A stretch of 64,000 bases of DNA from an uncultured Azospirillum sp. (GTDB lineage: Bacteria; Pseudomonadota; Alphaproteobacteria; RF32; CAG-239): contig UQCS01000003.1 in NCBI GenBank assembly GCA_900539605.1, forward strand, positions 23,665 through 87,664, in the 5' to 3' direction. Position numbers and translations under genes: made by a program. Under the pieces are notes generated by a model. That model saw only the letters and a list, made by a program, of their open reading frames with translations, was not told the origin of the DNA and searched no databases. Below are positions 36,307-44,730 of the stretch, in pieces; within the stretch, counting starts at the first letter, position 1, and each line of letters starts with the position of its first letter.

Positions 36307-37107
36307 ATGACCAACATTCACCCTACCGCCGTCATTGAAGACGGTGCCCAAATTGCCTCCAGCGCCAAAATCGGACCTTTTTGCGTTATCAGTTCCAAAG
36401 CAAAAATCATGGAAAACGTACAATTGATTTCTAACGTCACGGTTATGAACGATACCACTATCGGCGAAGGCACAATCGTATTTCCGGGTGCGGTTCTCGG
36501 CGGCGGCCCGCAGGACCACGGCAATGAGTTTCAGCCTGAAGCCAAATTGATTATCGGCAAAAACAACATCATCCGCGAAAATGTCACCATGCAATGCGGC
36601 ACGCCCAAAGAACATTTTACCACCACCGTCGGCGATAACGGCATGTTTATGGTTAACTGCCACGTCGCTCATGACTGTGTGGTCGGCAACAACGTCATTA
36701 TGACCAACAACGCTGTCATCGGCGGACATGTACGGGTCGGCGACGGCGCCATTTTGGGCGGCAACTCAGCCGTACACCAATTTTGCCGCATCGGCCGCAA
36801 GGCTATGATCGGCGGTTTGTCCGGCGTTGACCGTGACGTTATTCCGTTCGGCATTGTTACCGGCGAACGCGGAAAACTGCGCGGGTTGAACGTTATCGGT
36901 CTTAAACGCAGCGGTTTCGAAGAAGCAACCGTTAAAAGCATTACCCGTGCTTTCATGTTTATTTTCAAAGGCAAAAACGACACTTTTGTCGAGCGTCTGG
37001 CCGAAGCGCACGAAAAATATAAAGATGACGCCATGATCATGGAAATGATTGCCTTTATCGACGAAGCGCTCAAAGGCCGCCGCAATATTATGACGGCCGA
37101 AATGTAA
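36307..37107 (+). CDS. lpxA: UDP-N-acetylglucosamine acyltransferase
   Basis: First step of lipid A synthesis: 3-O-acylation of UDP-GlcNAc with a hydroxyacyl-ACP, in the cytoplasm. The first 190 residues are hexapeptide repeats forming a left-handed beta-helix (IHPTAVIEDGAQIASSAKIGPFC onward). The catalytic His lies in CHVAHDCVVG near residue 120 and HQFCRIGRKAMIGG is typical of LpxA. Length 266 fits. AAGGA precedes the ATG. It leads the lpxA-lpxI-lpxB operon; lpxD and fabZ, often upstream in relatives, are not in this window. Confidence 0.95.
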   Translation: MTNIHPTAVIEDGAQIASSAKIGPFCVISSKAKIMENVQLISNVTVMNDTTIGEGTIVFPGAVLGGGPQDHGNEFQPEAKLIIGKNNIIRENVTMQCGTPKEHFTTTVGDNGMFMVNCHVAHDCVVGNNVIMTNNAVIGGHVRVGDGAILGGNSAVHQFCRIGRKAMIGGLSGVDRDVIPFGIVTGERGKLRGLNVIGLKRSGFEEATVKSITRAFMFIFKGKNDTFVERLAEAHEKYKDDAMIMEMIAFIDEALKGRRNIMTAEM

Positions 37108-37118
37108 CAGGAGCCCCG

Positions 37119-37964
37119 ATGGAAGACAAAGCCAAAAAGCTGGGAATTATTGCCGGGGGAGGAAGTCTCCCCCGCAGTTTGATTCGCCATTGCCAAACCG
37201 TCGGGCGCGACTTTTTCGTCATTGCTATCGAAGGCAACGCCGATCCGGCCCTGTTCAATGACGAAATTCCGCACTTATGGATCCGTCTCGGTCAGGCCGG
37301 CACCGGTTTTAAGCGTTTCCGCGACGAAAAAGTCGAAGAAGTCGTTATGATCGGCACCATCCGCCGTCCAAGTTTCAAAGAACTGATTCCCGATATGCGC
37401 ACCACCGCGTTTTTTACCAAAATCGGCGTTAAGGCTCTTGGTGACGACGGAATTCTTCGTGCCTTAATTAAAGAAATAGAAGCCGAGAAAATGCGGGTAG
37501 TCGGCATTCACGAAGTCATGAACAATATTTTGGTCCGCCCGGGCATTCTCGGAAAAGTCAAGCCCGGAAAAGACGACTATGTTGATATTCGCCGCGGCGT
37601 TGCGGCAGCTTTTGAGTTAGGGAGACTCGACATCGGACAGTCGGTTGTCGTACAGCAGGGGTTGGTGCTGGGTGTGGAAGCCATTGAAGGAACCGACGAA
37701 CTGATCAAACGTTGCAGTGCATATAAGCGCAAAGGAAACGGCGGTGTTCTGGTAAAATTGCGCAAACCCCAGCAGGATATGCGGATTGATCTGCCGACCA
37801 TCGGCACCCGAACCATTGAAAACGCTAAAGCCAGCGGTTTGAACGGGTTGGCCGTTCATGCCGGAAATACGCTGATTGTCGACGAAGCGGAAGTCATTCG
37901 CGCCGCCGACAAAGCCGGCCTGTTTATTATCGGAATTGAACCGGGAGATTATCTTGAACAATAA
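37119..37964 (+). CDS. lpxI: UDP-2,3-diacylglucosamine pyrophosphatase LpxI
   Basis: The alphaproteobacterial replacement of LpxH, hydrolysing UDP-2,3-diacylglucosamine to lipid X. The protein starts KKLGIIAGGGSLPRSLI, has the middle VEEVVMIGTIRRPSF and VVVQQGLVLGVEAIEGTDELI segments and the late DLPTIGTRTIENA of the family (formerly DUF1009). 281 residues. AGGAG precedes the ATG and the gap to lpxA is 11 bases. It overlaps lpxB by 11 bases. Confidence 0.95.
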   Translation: MEDKAKKLGIIAGGGSLPRSLIRHCQTVGRDFFVIAIEGNADPALFNDEIPHLWIRLGQAGTGFKRFRDEKVEEVVMIGTIRRPSFKELIPDMRTTAFFTKIGVKALGDDGILRALIKEIEAEKMRVVGIHEVMNNILVRPGILGKVKPGKDDYVDIRRGVAAAFELGRLDIGQSVVVQQGLVLGVEAIEGTDELIKRCSAYKRKGNGGVLVKLRKPQQDMRIDLPTIGTRTIENAKASGLNGLAVHAGNTLIVDEAEVIRAADKAGLFIIGIEPGDYLEQ

Positions 37965-39126
37965 CCTGAAAATTTATCTGATTGCCGGAGAACCTTCCGG
38001 AGATGCTCTCGGTGCCCGGCTGATGCGGGCAATCAAGAAAAAAACCGACGGCAAAGCCGAGTTTTTCGGCATCGGCGGCGACACGATGGAAAAAGAAGGC
38101 ATGGGCTCTTTGTTCGATATTTCCGAACTGGCGATTATGGGACTTTGCGAAGTTATCCCCAGTATTCCGAGAGTTCTCAAAAGAATCGGACAAACCGTCG
38201 ATGACATCGTCCGTCTTCATCCCGACATTGTTATCTCCATTGACAGCTGGAGTTTCGGCAGCCGGGTACAAAAGAAATTGCGTGCCCTCAAAACCGGCAT
38301 TCCGCAAATTCACTATGTGGCACCGCAGGTTTGGGCCTGGAAAAAGAAACGCGCACGTACCATGTACAAATACGTTGATCATCTCCTTACCCTGCTTCCT
38401 CAGGAACCGAAATATTTCACACCTTACGGGCTACCGACTACTTTTGTCGGCCATCCGGTTATCGAAAGTCCGGTGGTTCACGGAGATCGGGAAATTTTCC
38501 GTCACAAATACCACATCGACGCCGCACAAAAGATCATTTGCCTGCTGCCGGGATCGCGGCATAACGAAGTGTCGCGGCTGCTGCCGATATTCTTGGAAGC
38601 CGCACAAATACTGAAGCAACAGCATCCGGAACTGTTTTTTGTCATTCCGACAGTCAAAACGGTGGCGACACGGGTTAAGAACATGCTCAAGAATAATCCG
38701 CTGCCGGTGCTGGTGGTGGAAGGCGAAGAAGACCGCCACAACGCGATGAGCGCTGCCGCCGCGGCTATTGCCGCTTCGGGAACCGTCGCTTTAGAACTGG
38801 CGATTGCCGATGTGCCGCACGTAATCGGTTATAAAGTTGCGCCGGTAACTGCGGCGTTGGTCAAGCACTTTTTGCATATTCAGTTTGTCAATCTTTCAAA
38901 CATCCTGCTCGGTCGCGAAATTGTTCCCGAACTGTTGCAGGAAAGATGCGTGGCATCAAATATCGTCTTATATATTAACCGTTTTCTTGAGCAGGACAGT
39001 TTTTACCGCCACCAGGCGGAGGGTTTTAAAAAAGTGCGCGAGGTATTGGGGTTGGGCGAACAAACTCCCAGCGAAAAAGCGGCGGACGTTATTTTGCAAA
39101 TTATCGCCGATGCCCAAAAAGTGTAA
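37954..39126 (+). CDS. lpxB: Lipid-A-disaccharide synthase
   Basis: A GT19 glycosyltransferase joining UDP-2,3-diacylglucosamine and lipid X to the lipid A disaccharide at the inner membrane. It has IYLIAGEPSGDALGARLM at the start, FGIGGDTM, VSIDSWSF, HYVAPQVWAWKKKR, LLPGSRHNEV and ASGTVALELA, all standard. The start is most likely TTG 37954: it has GGGAG six bases upstream inside the end of lpxI and gives 390 residues, the usual length. The earlier ATG 37876 would overlap lpxI by 89 bases. Confidence 0.93.
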   Translation: MNNNLKIYLIAGEPSGDALGARLMRAIKKKTDGKAEFFGIGGDTMEKEGMGSLFDISELAIMGLCEVIPSIPRVLKRIGQTVDDIVRLHPDIVISIDSWSFGSRVQKKLRALKTGIPQIHYVAPQVWAWKKKRARTMYKYVDHLLTLLPQEPKYFTPYGLPTTFVGHPVIESPVVHGDREIFRHKYHIDAAQKIICLLPGSRHNEVSRLLPIFLEAAQILKQQHPELFFVIPTVKTVATRVKNMLKNNPLPVLVVEGEEDRHNAMSAAAAAIAASGTVALELAIADVPHVIGYKVAPVTAALVKHFLHIQFVNLSNILLGREIVPELLQERCVASNIVLYINRFLEQDSFYRHQAEGFKKVREVLGLGEQTPSEKAADVILQIIADAQKV

Positions 39127-39150
39127 ATATACAACTTTCCGGCTCTGCTT

Positions 39151-39175
39151 CTGCCCGGTTTTCCGGGCAGCTTTT
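39151..39175 (+). terminator. Rho-independent terminator after lpxB
   Basis: CTGCCCGG pairs with CCGGGCAG around TTTT, followed by CTTTT. Confidence 0.75.
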
Positions 39176-39294
39176 GTAGCATGAAGACCCCGCGTTAAAC
39201 ACGGGGATTCCTTTTGTAACCGAATAACCGCCGACTGCACCGGCGGGCCGCGTTTTTATATTTTGAACGCAGATCTTTTCTTTGGCGCCCACAC

Positions 39295-39834
39295 CTAATC
39301 CCGGTTATTTTCATGCGGCCGTACGTCACGTTCGCAATTGCTTTCATCGACGGCTTCTTCTATTCTGGCTTTCACCTGCAGCGGATTGTCAACATCATAA
39401 AATTCAACTTTGGCGCTGCCGGTTCCCGAAAAAAGAATGTTACCGTAACCTAACACCCTGCCCCAGAAAGTTTGTTTAATCTGGATTGATTCAATCCGTT
39501 CGGTCTTTATTTCTTCGGTCTTTATTGAGATAATCCCGGTTTTATACACCACCCGGCGATTGGTGCAAACCATTTCAGTCAGATGCAAAGACAAATACAG
39601 AACAAACGGATAAACGCCTAAAAGGCCTCCCAAAACCGCTAGTCCCGCCGCCGCTTCAATATCTTTGTTGAGATAAAAGGTAAACGCAAGCGAAATACAG
39701 GCCAACGCCACCAGCCCGAGAGTTGCAAACATGAAATAAAACCATAACCACTTAATCCAGTGATATTTTGCCTGCACCTTGATCGTTTCGTCCTTAGTCA
39801 TGGTTCCGTTAACATACCCGTTTTGTCCCAGCAT
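39295..39834 (-). CDS. Membrane protein with bacterial PH (bPH2) domain
   Basis: A 179-residue protein with two membrane helices (about 27-50 and 58-80) followed by a bacterial pleckstrin-homology-like domain: VCTNRRVVYKTGIISIKTEEI and IESIQIKQTFWGRVLGYGNILFSGTG match the YdbS/YdbT type. ATG 39834 has GGAGG seven bases upstream and starts 1 base after the trkH stop. Function is unknown; family members are membrane-associated and in some bacteria linked to envelope stress. Co-transcribed with trkH. Confidence 0.82.
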   Translation of the reverse strand: MLGQNGYVNGTMTKDETIKVQAKYHWIKWLWFYFMFATLGLVALACISLAFTFYLNKDIEAAAGLAVLGGLLGVYPFVLYLSLHLTEMVCTNRRVVYKTGIISIKTEEIKTERIESIQIKQTFWGRVLGYGNILFSGTGSAKVEFYDVDNPLQVKARIEEAVDESNCERDVRPHENNRD

Positions 39835-39835
39835 T

Positions 39836-41281
39836 TTATTTCCTCCAAAAGTTTTTGGTAAACACAACCAACACCGTCAAAACTTCCAAACGACCCAGCA
39901 ACATCGCTGCCATCAGGGCATATTTGGCCACAACGGAAAGCGACGCATAATTCCCGTCGGGACCGATCGAAGCAACGATCCCCGGCCCCACGTTGGTAAC
40001 CGTGGCAACAGCGGCGCTAAAAGCCGTGGCAAAGTCCAGTCCGGTAAATGCCAGCAACAGCGTTACCGCCATAATTACCCCGAAGAACGACATCACAAAC
40101 ACCAAAACTGACGAAATAATCCCCGGATCCATTGTATATTGTTTTACTTTTACCGGCACCACCCGGTTAGGATCAACCGCCGTAATCATTGATTGTTTGA
40201 GATATGCCCATATGACCTGCCAGCGAAATATTTTTACGGAACCTGCCGTTGATCCGGTACAACCTCCGGTAAAGGAAAATATAATGAAAAGAGTTTGAAA
40301 CAGCACTCCCCAGGCCAGATAATTCACCGAAGTCAGGCCGGTCGAAGTTATAATTGAAATAATGTTGAACGAAGCATAACGCAACGCCGTCCAAAAGTTG
40401 TCGTATACGCCCATAAATACCAGGCAAAAAGAGGTTCCGACAATAAAAAAGAACAATACTTTTAAAAAACTGACAACCTGCTCTGTCCGCAGCGACTGAT
40501 GAAATTTGTTTTGCAATAAAACAATATAAAAAGTCATCGGCAGCGCTCCCAGCAACATGAAGACGGAAATAACAGCTTCAATCTTCACATTGTCAAAATA
40601 GAGAATTGATTTGTTTTTAGTAGAAAAACCGGCGGTAGCAATCGTTGACATCGCGTGGTTAACCGCATCAAACCAGCCCATCCCCGCAAAATACAGACAA
40701 ACGGTACACAGAACGCAAAAAAACAGATAAACCAGAAAAATCCGTTTGGCAATATAATGAAACTTGGGCATAAACTTATCGTTAAGATCAGAATTTTCAC
40801 GCTGAAACATCTGCATGCCGCCAATACCCAGAAACGGTAGCAGCGCCACCGCAAACATCACAATTCCGATGCCCCCCATCGCCGTAAGCATTGAACGCCA
40901 CAACAAAACAGCTTTGGGAAGACTTTCAATATCATTGAGTATGGTCGCACCGGTCGTCGAAAGGCCCGACACCGCCTCAAACAAAGCATCATGAAAATTA
41001 GACGTAGTGCCATACAAAATAAAAGGAATGGCCGACAACAACGAAACCGCCGCCCAACTGCTGGTGGTCAGCAAATACCCCTGTCGGATGCTGATGCTTT
41101 TTATCGGAGCCCGGTTGGAAAGAAAAAGCGATAAACCGATAAACAGGCAAAACATCGCCGAATTGAGAAAATATGACCACGAAGCGGAAGTTGTATAAAT
41201 ATCATAGCCGGCAGCGACCAGCATGGCGGCACCGAGAATGCTGATAAAATAGCCGTTGATCATTAAAACCACTTGCCACAT
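39836..41281 (-). CDS. trkH: Trk-type potassium uptake protein TrkH
   Basis: The membrane-spanning subunit of a K+ uptake system. The 481-residue protein has ten or more hydrophobic segments with repeated pore loops: EAVSGLSTTGATIL, NHAMSTIATAGFSTKN, FNIISIITSTGLTSVN and VTNVGPGIV, the expected four. FTGGCTGSTAGSVKIFR is a family hallmark. No trkA gene for the regulatory subunit is in the window. A second ATG at 41263 is possible. It lies 15 bases after the SNase-like gene. Confidence 0.93.
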   Translation of the reverse strand: MWQVVLMINGYFISILGAAMLVAAGYDIYTTSASWSYFLNSAMFCLFIGLSLFLSNRAPIKSISIRQGYLLTTSSWAAVSLLSAIPFILYGTTSNFHDALFEAVSGLSTTGATILNDIESLPKAVLLWRSMLTAMGGIGIVMFAVALLPFLGIGGMQMFQRENSDLNDKFMPKFHYIAKRIFLVYLFFCVLCTVCLYFAGMGWFDAVNHAMSTIATAGFSTKNKSILYFDNVKIEAVISVFMLLGALPMTFYIVLLQNKFHQSLRTEQVVSFLKVLFFFIVGTSFCLVFMGVYDNFWTALRYASFNIISIITSTGLTSVNYLAWGVLFQTLFIIFSFTGGCTGSTAGSVKIFRWQVIWAYLKQSMITAVDPNRVVPVKVKQYTMDPGIISSVLVFVMSFFGVIMAVTLLLAFTGLDFATAFSAAVATVTNVGPGIVASIGPDGNYASLSVVAKYALMAAMLLGRLEVLTVLVVFTKNFWRK

Positions 41282-41296
41282 GCGGGACGCCGATCT

Positions 41297-42193
41297 CTAT
41301 TCCAGAGCAACCCGGTCCGAATAACCGCGTTCGACCAGTATGTTGTTGATGCTGATATCCTCGTAAAAACACTCTCCAGTCGCAACCTCATCTTTGGTAT
41401 AAGCCACTATTTTGCAGCGAATGTTCTCCCCTTTCAGGGCATCTTTCAAAAAGACCGCCGCTTTAACGCCGCGAGCATTGCGCGGGTTGGAATATACGCC
41501 GTACAAAAACAGATAGGTTCCGCCGACTTCCATTTCGTTGGCATTATGAATTTTAACCGGTCCCGAAATTTCTAACGGAGTGTCCAAATAACGCAGCACA
41601 TTGCCTTCCGCTTCCGAAACCTTTTTCACAATAACCGGCCTTTCCGCGACTTCGGAATGTTTGCTATCGATATGTTCACCGACATTTGGCAAAACCGTCG
41701 TTTCCGTCCTTTGCACCGTCTCTTCCGGCAGCAAAGGTACCGGCGCCGTCACGGCAACCACATTGTCGGCTTCCTGCGCCAAAACATCCACCCGCTGAGT
41801 CTTGCTTCCCGATGCGGCGCGGAAGATCTGACGACGCACTTCTTTGGCACTCGGCGCCACTTCCACCAGACGGTCGGTTCCTTTGCCCGGCTTTTCGGCC
41901 AAAGCCGGAATTTTGTTCAGAAAACTCGAAAACTTGTCAGAAACCTGAGAAAGACTCCCCTTATCAATATTTTTGATTTTTTCCAGATACCAAGTATGAA
42001 CTTCAAGCGGCTTAACCTTGTGATAATAAACCGGGACGGCATAAGCCGCTGCCAAAATCAATACTAACAGCAACAAAAGATATAAAGGCTTGCGAAACGG
42101 ATAAGTGACAAACATCACCGCTTTATGCAAGACTGCACCCCATTGACTGGGTGAACCTATATTGTCCTCTTTTTGCTTTTTTTTGAAAAACAT
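41297..42193 (-). CDS. Membrane-anchored SNase-like protein, probably non-catalytic
   Basis: A 298-residue protein with one membrane helix (LYLLLLLVLILAAAYAVPVYY, about 37-57), a long low-complexity, charged linker (about 70-200) and a C-terminal domain of about 95 residues resembling the staphylococcal-nuclease fold (ending NNILVERGYSDRVA). The residues that bind calcium and catalyse in active nucleases are not evident: the usual GIDTPE is replaced by GVYSNPRN, and the catalytic Arg position by ATGECFY. It may bind rather than cut nucleic acids, or have another partner. It is upstream of trkH by 15 bases. Confidence 0.6.
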   Translation of the reverse strand: MFFKKKQKEDNIGSPSQWGAVLHKAVMFVTYPFRKPLYLLLLLVLILAAAYAVPVYYHKVKPLEVHTWYLEKIKNIDKGSLSQVSDKFSSFLNKIPALAEKPGKGTDRLVEVAPSAKEVRRQIFRAASGSKTQRVDVLAQEADNVVAVTAPVPLLPEETVQRTETTVLPNVGEHIDSKHSEVAERPVIVKKVSEAEGNVLRYLDTPLEISGPVKIHNANEMEVGGTYLFLYGVYSNPRNARGVKAAVFLKDALKGENIRCKIVAYTKDEVATGECFYEDISINNILVERGYSDRVALE

Positions 42194-42271
42194 TGCGTTT
42201 CCCCCGATTTATAATTTTCTATAATATTTAAGCTAAACGGTCTCCGCATAAAATTCAAGCGAAAACCATAT

Positions 42272-43129
42272 TTATTGCACGGCTTTGACAATAAAATCAG
42301 GAAGCTGTGCCAAAGAAGACGCACCAGCGGCACCTTTATGGCCGCCACCGCCGAAACGCGCTGCGATTTTGGAGACGTCAACATCCGGCTTGCTTGAATA
42401 AAAAGAAAGGTTCCAGCGTCGTTTTTTATTCATGTAGAAGTTTATCATAACGTCGTAACTGTTTAAGTTTTCTAAAGTATCAAAAAAAGAGGAACGCCCT
42501 TGCGGCATATTGGAACAAATACATTTCAAGCCGTCGATTTCCGCCTCAAAGGCCATGCTGCGTACCAAATGATAATTGCGGGTATTGATCCACGACAAGA
42601 TTCTTTTTCCTTCTTCAATCATCTTGTCAACATCCAGATCACCGTCAAAAAGCTCCTGCCAAATTTTATCCTGGGGCCGATTTTGCCCAAACGACTGCAT
42701 GGCATATTCAAACGGTTCAACCCGGGGATCCCTCAAATCAAAAATGTCATGCTGCGCCAGCAGCTTTACGCCCAACGGGACCGGCCGCTCGGGATAATAA
42801 TAGTTCCATGTCAGTTCAATCGCCGCCGTGCCGATCCGCCGCAAACCTTTGATCGGTTTTGCCCCTTCCCTCAGCATAGCCTCATATTCTTCAATCACCG
42901 AGGCATGATGATCAATCCAGGTAAAATCAATCTTATTGCTCAACTCAAACATATATTTCACCGGCAACGCAAAATCGCACACCACCACCATATCATGCTT
43001 TTCAATTTCGTGATAAGGGATTTCCATGTCATGATTCAGCCCCAGCAATTCAATTTGCGGATAGACACTTTTGACAACCGCTCCCGACCCTTTGCCGTCA
43101 TGATCGGCAATGTGATAAATACATAACAT
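42272..43129 (-). CDS. DHH-family phosphoesterase
   Basis: A 285-residue protein of the DHH/DHHA1 superfamily (relatives: RecJ, NrnA, oligoribonucleases). IADHDGKGSGAVV is the first metal motif, IDHHAS the DHH motif near residue 80, and the C-terminal FGGGGHKGAAGA is the DHHA1 glycine-rich substrate loop. The start at ATG 43129 has GGGAG at a good distance and lies 1 base after the upstream stop. The likely role is hydrolysis of small phosphodiesters or short oligonucleotides, but the substrate cannot be named from sequence. Confidence 0.82.
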   Translation of the reverse strand: MLCIYHIADHDGKGSGAVVKSVYPQIELLGLNHDMEIPYHEIEKHDMVVVCDFALPVKYMFELSNKIDFTWIDHHASVIEEYEAMLREGAKPIKGLRRIGTAAIELTWNYYYPERPVPLGVKLLAQHDIFDLRDPRVEPFEYAMQSFGQNRPQDKIWQELFDGDLDVDKMIEEGKRILSWINTRNYHLVRSMAFEAEIDGLKCICSNMPQGRSSFFDTLENLNSYDVMINFYMNKKRRWNLSFYSSKPDVDVSKIAARFGGGGHKGAAGASSLAQLPDFIVKAVQ

Positions 43130-43130
43130 T

Positions 43131-43928
43131 TTATTCTCCCTCATCCAGAACTATACTCATATTATCAAATGCCGGTGTTACATTTTGCGGCGTCAACCGG
43201 TCAATTTCCCGATAATCGCATTCCACCGCCATATGATTAATCACGACCTGCTGCGGCGCAATCCGTTCGGCATCGCGCAGAATATCGTCCAGCCCGGCAT
43301 GGTGACGCCCGCCTTCCGGCGTTGTCAGCGGCAGAATCAGCAACTTAACCGGACGGCCAATACAGTTGAAGGCTGCCTCGTCAATTTTCCGATAATCGGC
43401 AATATACACAATTTCTCCGTCATTAAAAATATAACCTGTCGTCGACATATTGTGTCCCAACAGCCGAATCGGCGTAATCTTTAAATCTTTCACCATAAAC
43501 GGCCGATAATATTCAATCGTATTCGCCACCAAACTCGGTTCCCGGCTGACATCATTAGCATGCCCGGGGGTTGCAATCAAATAAGGAAAACGCTCCCGGA
43601 CTGTTGCCACCGTCTCCGCCGTGGCATAAAAATTCAGACTGCGGTTTTCGGCACGGTTAATCTCTCGCAATTCGTCAATCCCATGCAGATGATCGGCATG
43701 AGCATGGGTATAGACAATCCCATCCACACTCCGGATTCCGCTCATCAGCAATTGTTGACGCAAATCCGGTGAGGTGTCGATCAAAATACGGGTATTTTTA
43801 TATTCCAGACAAGAAGTCGTTCGCGTCCGTCGGTTTTCGACAACCGACGGATCACAGTTTCCCCACCCGCTGCCGACAGCCGGTACGCCGGGGGCCGCGC
43901 CGCTGCCGAGTATAATCATTTTATACAT
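43131..43928 (-). CDS. PhnP-like metallo-beta-lactamase-fold hydrolase
   Basis: A 265-residue MBL-fold phosphodiesterase. LGSGAAPGVPAVGSGWGNCDP is the PhnP-type N-terminus, the metal motif is THAHADHLHGID near residue 75, and later ligands lie in GHNMSTTGYIF, YIADYRK and the final VINHMAVE. In alphaproteobacteria this gene follows tatD, as here, sharing a TAATG stop-start overlap. The cellular substrate of these non-phosphonate PhnP relatives is not settled. Confidence 0.88.
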   Translation of the reverse strand: MYKMIILGSGAAPGVPAVGSGWGNCDPSVVENRRTRTTSCLEYKNTRILIDTSPDLRQQLLMSGIRSVDGIVYTHAHADHLHGIDELREINRAENRSLNFYATAETVATVRERFPYLIATPGHANDVSREPSLVANTIEYYRPFMVKDLKITPIRLLGHNMSTTGYIFNDGEIVYIADYRKIDEAAFNCIGRPVKLLILPLTTPEGGRHHAGLDDILRDAERIAPQQVVINHMAVECDYREIDRLTPQNVTPAFDNMSIVLDEGE

Positions 43929-44722
43929 TAAAACTCATACCTCCCCTTGTCACTCGCCTTACGGAACAGCCGGTAAAAATTCTCGGAAGTGATTTTTGCC
44001 ACTTCTTCCAACGAAATATTTTTAATTTGCGCCAGTTTCTCCGCCACATAACGAACATTTGCCGGTTCGTTCCGGTGACCGCGCAACGGTACCGGGGCCA
44101 AAAACGGTGAATCGGTTTCCACTAACAGGCGGTCCATCGGAAGATCGGCAAAAATTTCCCGCAATTCGGAACTTTTATTAAAAGTGATCATACCCGAAGC
44201 CGAGATATAAAAACCGATCGAAAGAGCAAATTCCGCCAACCGGCGAGAGCCGGAAAAACAATGAATTTCACCGTTGAACGGCGCTTTTTTGTAATGTTCC
44301 GACAAAATGCCTATCGTGTCGTCATCGGCGTCCCGGGTATGGATAATCAGCGGCAACCCGGTCTCCTGAGCCGCTTTGATCTGTTCGATAAACAGTTTAA
44401 GCTGGTTTTCCCGGCTGCTGTAATCGTAGTAATAGTCCAGACCGCATTCACCGATCGCTACAATTTTTTTATGATGGCTTTTCTCAATCAGCTCGGCAGC
44501 CGTTACCGACGTATATTCATCTGCATTATGTGGGTGCACACCGACCGCCGTATAAATAAAAGGATATTTTTCCGATAGCTTCAGCTGCTCGTCCAAATTG
44601 TCAATATTATTCCCCGCATTTAACACCGCAGTGATTCCGTTTTCTTTCATACGATGCAAAATTTCATCAAAATCTTCTTCAAAATCGTTATAATCCAAAT
44701 GGCAGTGACTGTCGACCAGCAT
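43928..44722 (-). CDS. tatD: TatD-family metal-dependent hydrolase
   Basis: A 264-residue TIM-barrel hydrolase of the TatD DNase family. DSHCHLD near residue 4 gives the first metal pair, GVHPHNA and AIGECGLDYYYDYS follow, then HTRDADDDT, the HCFSGSR motif and LVETDSPFLAP. These enzymes have 3'-5' exonuclease activity in known members. ATG 44722 has GAGGG upstream; a longer start overlaps holB. In relatives metG usually lies between holB and tatD; it is absent here. Confidence 0.92.
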   Translation of the reverse strand: MLVDSHCHLDYNDFEEDFDEILHRMKENGITAVLNAGNNIDNLDEQLKLSEKYPFIYTAVGVHPHNADEYTSVTAAELIEKSHHKKIVAIGECGLDYYYDYSSRENQLKLFIEQIKAAQETGLPLIIHTRDADDDTIGILSEHYKKAPFNGEIHCFSGSRRLAEFALSIGFYISASGMITFNKSSELREIFADLPMDRLLVETDSPFLAPVPLRGHRNEPANVRYVAEKLAQIKNISLEEVAKITSENFYRLFRKASDKGRYEF

Positions 44723-44730
44723 TTTTTCCC

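Noticed and set aside
35833..36729. A 298-codon open frame on the minus strand
   Set aside because: It runs antisense through the small membrane protein gene, two terminator/intergenic features and lpxA; no ribosome site or recognisable domain.
39188..39206. A second hairpin (CCCCG ... CGGGG) after lpxB
   Set aside because: The stem is short and lacks a following T run; the hairpin at 39151 is the better terminator.
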